Source: Lysobacter alkalisoli (GTDB lineage: Bacteria; Pseudomonadota; Gammaproteobacteria; Xanthomonadales; Xanthomonadaceae). From it: a DNA stretch of 64,000 nt. A program made the position numbers and the translations under genes. The DNA lies in assembly GCF_006547045.1 (NCBI RefSeq), contig NZ_CP041242.1, forward strand, positions 940,001 to 1,004,000, in the 5' to 3' direction. Position 1 is the first letter of the stretch, and each line of letters begins with the position of its first letter. The notes beneath the pieces are model-generated. The model ran no database searches, was not told where the DNA came from, and saw only the letters and a list, made by a program, of their open reading frames with translations. Below, piece after piece: positions 63,364 through 64,000 of this stretch.

Positions 63364-64000
63364 ACTGGCGACGCCTGCTTGCGATCGTGGTCAAGGAAAT
63401 GCGGCAGATGCGCCGCGACCGCATCACCCTGGCGATGATCATCGGCATCCCGGTGATGCAGCTGGTGCTGTTCGGCTACGCGATCAACCTCAACCTGCGT
63501 GGGCTCGATGCCGCGATCGTCGACGAAGCCAACACCTCCGGCTCGCGTGCGGTGGTGATGGACATGCTCGCCACCGGCGTGATCCGCCCCGTCGCAGAGG
63601 CGCGGACACCGCAGGAGCTGGTCGACATGCTGCGCCGCGGCGAGATCAGCGTCGGCGTCGCGATCCCGCCGGACTTCGAACGCCGTCGCATCGACGGTCG
63701 CGAGGCCGTGCAGGTGATGGTCGATGGCAGCGATACCGTGGTCCAGAGCGCGGCGATCCAGCTCGCGCGGATGCCGATCGACGGTGGGGCGTCCACGCGT
63801 CCCGGGACCAATGCCGACATTGCCGCGCCGATCAGCGTGGTCGCGTTCTACAACCCGGAACGACGTTCGGCGGTCAACATCGTGCCCGGCCTGATCGGGG
63901 TGATATTGACGATGACGATGGTGCTGTTCACCGGCGTCGCCATCGTCCGCGAACGCGAACGCGGCAACATGGAACTGCTCATCGCGACCCCGATCAGCCG
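63360..64000 (+). CDS. ybhS: ABC exporter permease, YbhS/YbhR-like (partial)
   Basis: The first ~213 residues of an ABC-2 type permease. KEMRQMRRDRITLAMIIGIPVMQLVLFGYAIN gives the coupling helix and first membrane segment; an extended periplasmic part follows (LVDMLRRGEISVGVAIPPDFERRR), then GLIGVILTMTMVLFTGVAIVRERERGNMELL starts the core. It runs off the right edge; a second permease (YbhR) would be expected just beyond. The start overlaps ybhF (ATGA). Confidence 0.9.
   Translation, partial: MNWRRLLAIVVKEMRQMRRDRITLAMIIGIPVMQLVLFGYAINLNLRGLDAAIVDEANTSGSRAVVMDMLATGVIRPVAEARTPQELVDMLRRGEISVGVAIPPDFERRRIDGREAVQVMVDGSDTVVQSAAIQLARMPIDGGASTRPGTNADIAAPISVVAFYNPERRSAVNIVPGLIGVILTMTMVLFTGVAIVRERERGNMELLIATPIS

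Overview
The window is a GC-rich bacterial chromosome segment that points to the order Xanthomonadales (Lysobacteraceae; a Lysobacter-, Luteimonas- or Pseudoxanthomonas-like organism). The markers are an aspartokinase/diaminopimelate decarboxylase fusion (LysAC), the MurL/MurD2 route for D-glutamate in peptidoglycan, an Rrf2-type regulator leading the suf operon, a rhombosortase/GlyGly-CTERM pair, and intergenic palindromes of a kind common in xanthomonads. No rRNA, tRNA, CRISPR array, prophage or transposase was seen. Both ends cut genes (cysI on the left, an ABC permease on the right).

Layout. 1-5.1 kb: assimilatory sulfite reductase cysJI, an M20 dipeptidase and a secreted ComEA-like DNA-binding protein. 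5.3-13.2 kb: a HutD-like protein, then a reverse-strand operon behind a Fur-like box: TonB receptor, PepSY membrane protein, DUF2271, DUF4198, ApbE flavin transferase and a membrane-anchored CysJ-like reductase. It reads as an iron-linked, flavinylated extracytosolic electron-transfer system. 13.3-20.1 kb: Rieske ferredoxin, GNAT enzyme and the operon sufR-B-C-D-S. 20.2-31.1 kb: SET-domain protein, 3-hydroxybutyrate dehydrogenase, DUF5916 barrel protein, PIN protein, AhpD-like protein, a lower-GC two-gene insert (voltage-gated-type K+ channel plus DUF4236 protein), Cdd1-like HhH protein, frameshifted EF-G paralogue, OsmC and a frameshifted hydrolase. 31.6-41.5 kb: rhombotarget lipoprotein and rhombosortase, PhzF, lysAC, murL, murD2, dienelactone hydrolase, polyprenyl diphosphate synthase. 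41.7-54.7 kb: ssb, rmlBACD (dTDP-L-rhamnose), two secreted S9 peptidases, DUF819 protein, and cstA with a CC-ending small protein and a Get3/ArsA ATPase. 54.8-64 kb: a lipase/ankyrin-lipoprotein pair, DUF4105 protein, the corC-ybeY-phoH block and cecR-ybhG-ybhF-ybhS.

The intergenic space is unusually structured. Five families of palindromic elements recur. In three of them (2.8/20.8 kb, the 14.3-14.7 kb tandem array, and 31.2/31.4 kb) the stem sequences differ between copies but pairing is kept, while loops stay constant. That is compensatory change expected of structure-selected nucleic acid. Two other repeats sit inside reading frames (sufS, murL). A near-identical 16-bp palindrome lies upstream of both the comEA-like gene and ssb and may mark a small competence/DNA-handling regulon. 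Three separate frameshifts in or next to short C/G runs (cysJ, EF-G, hydrolase) suggest either decay or uncorrected indels in the assembly.
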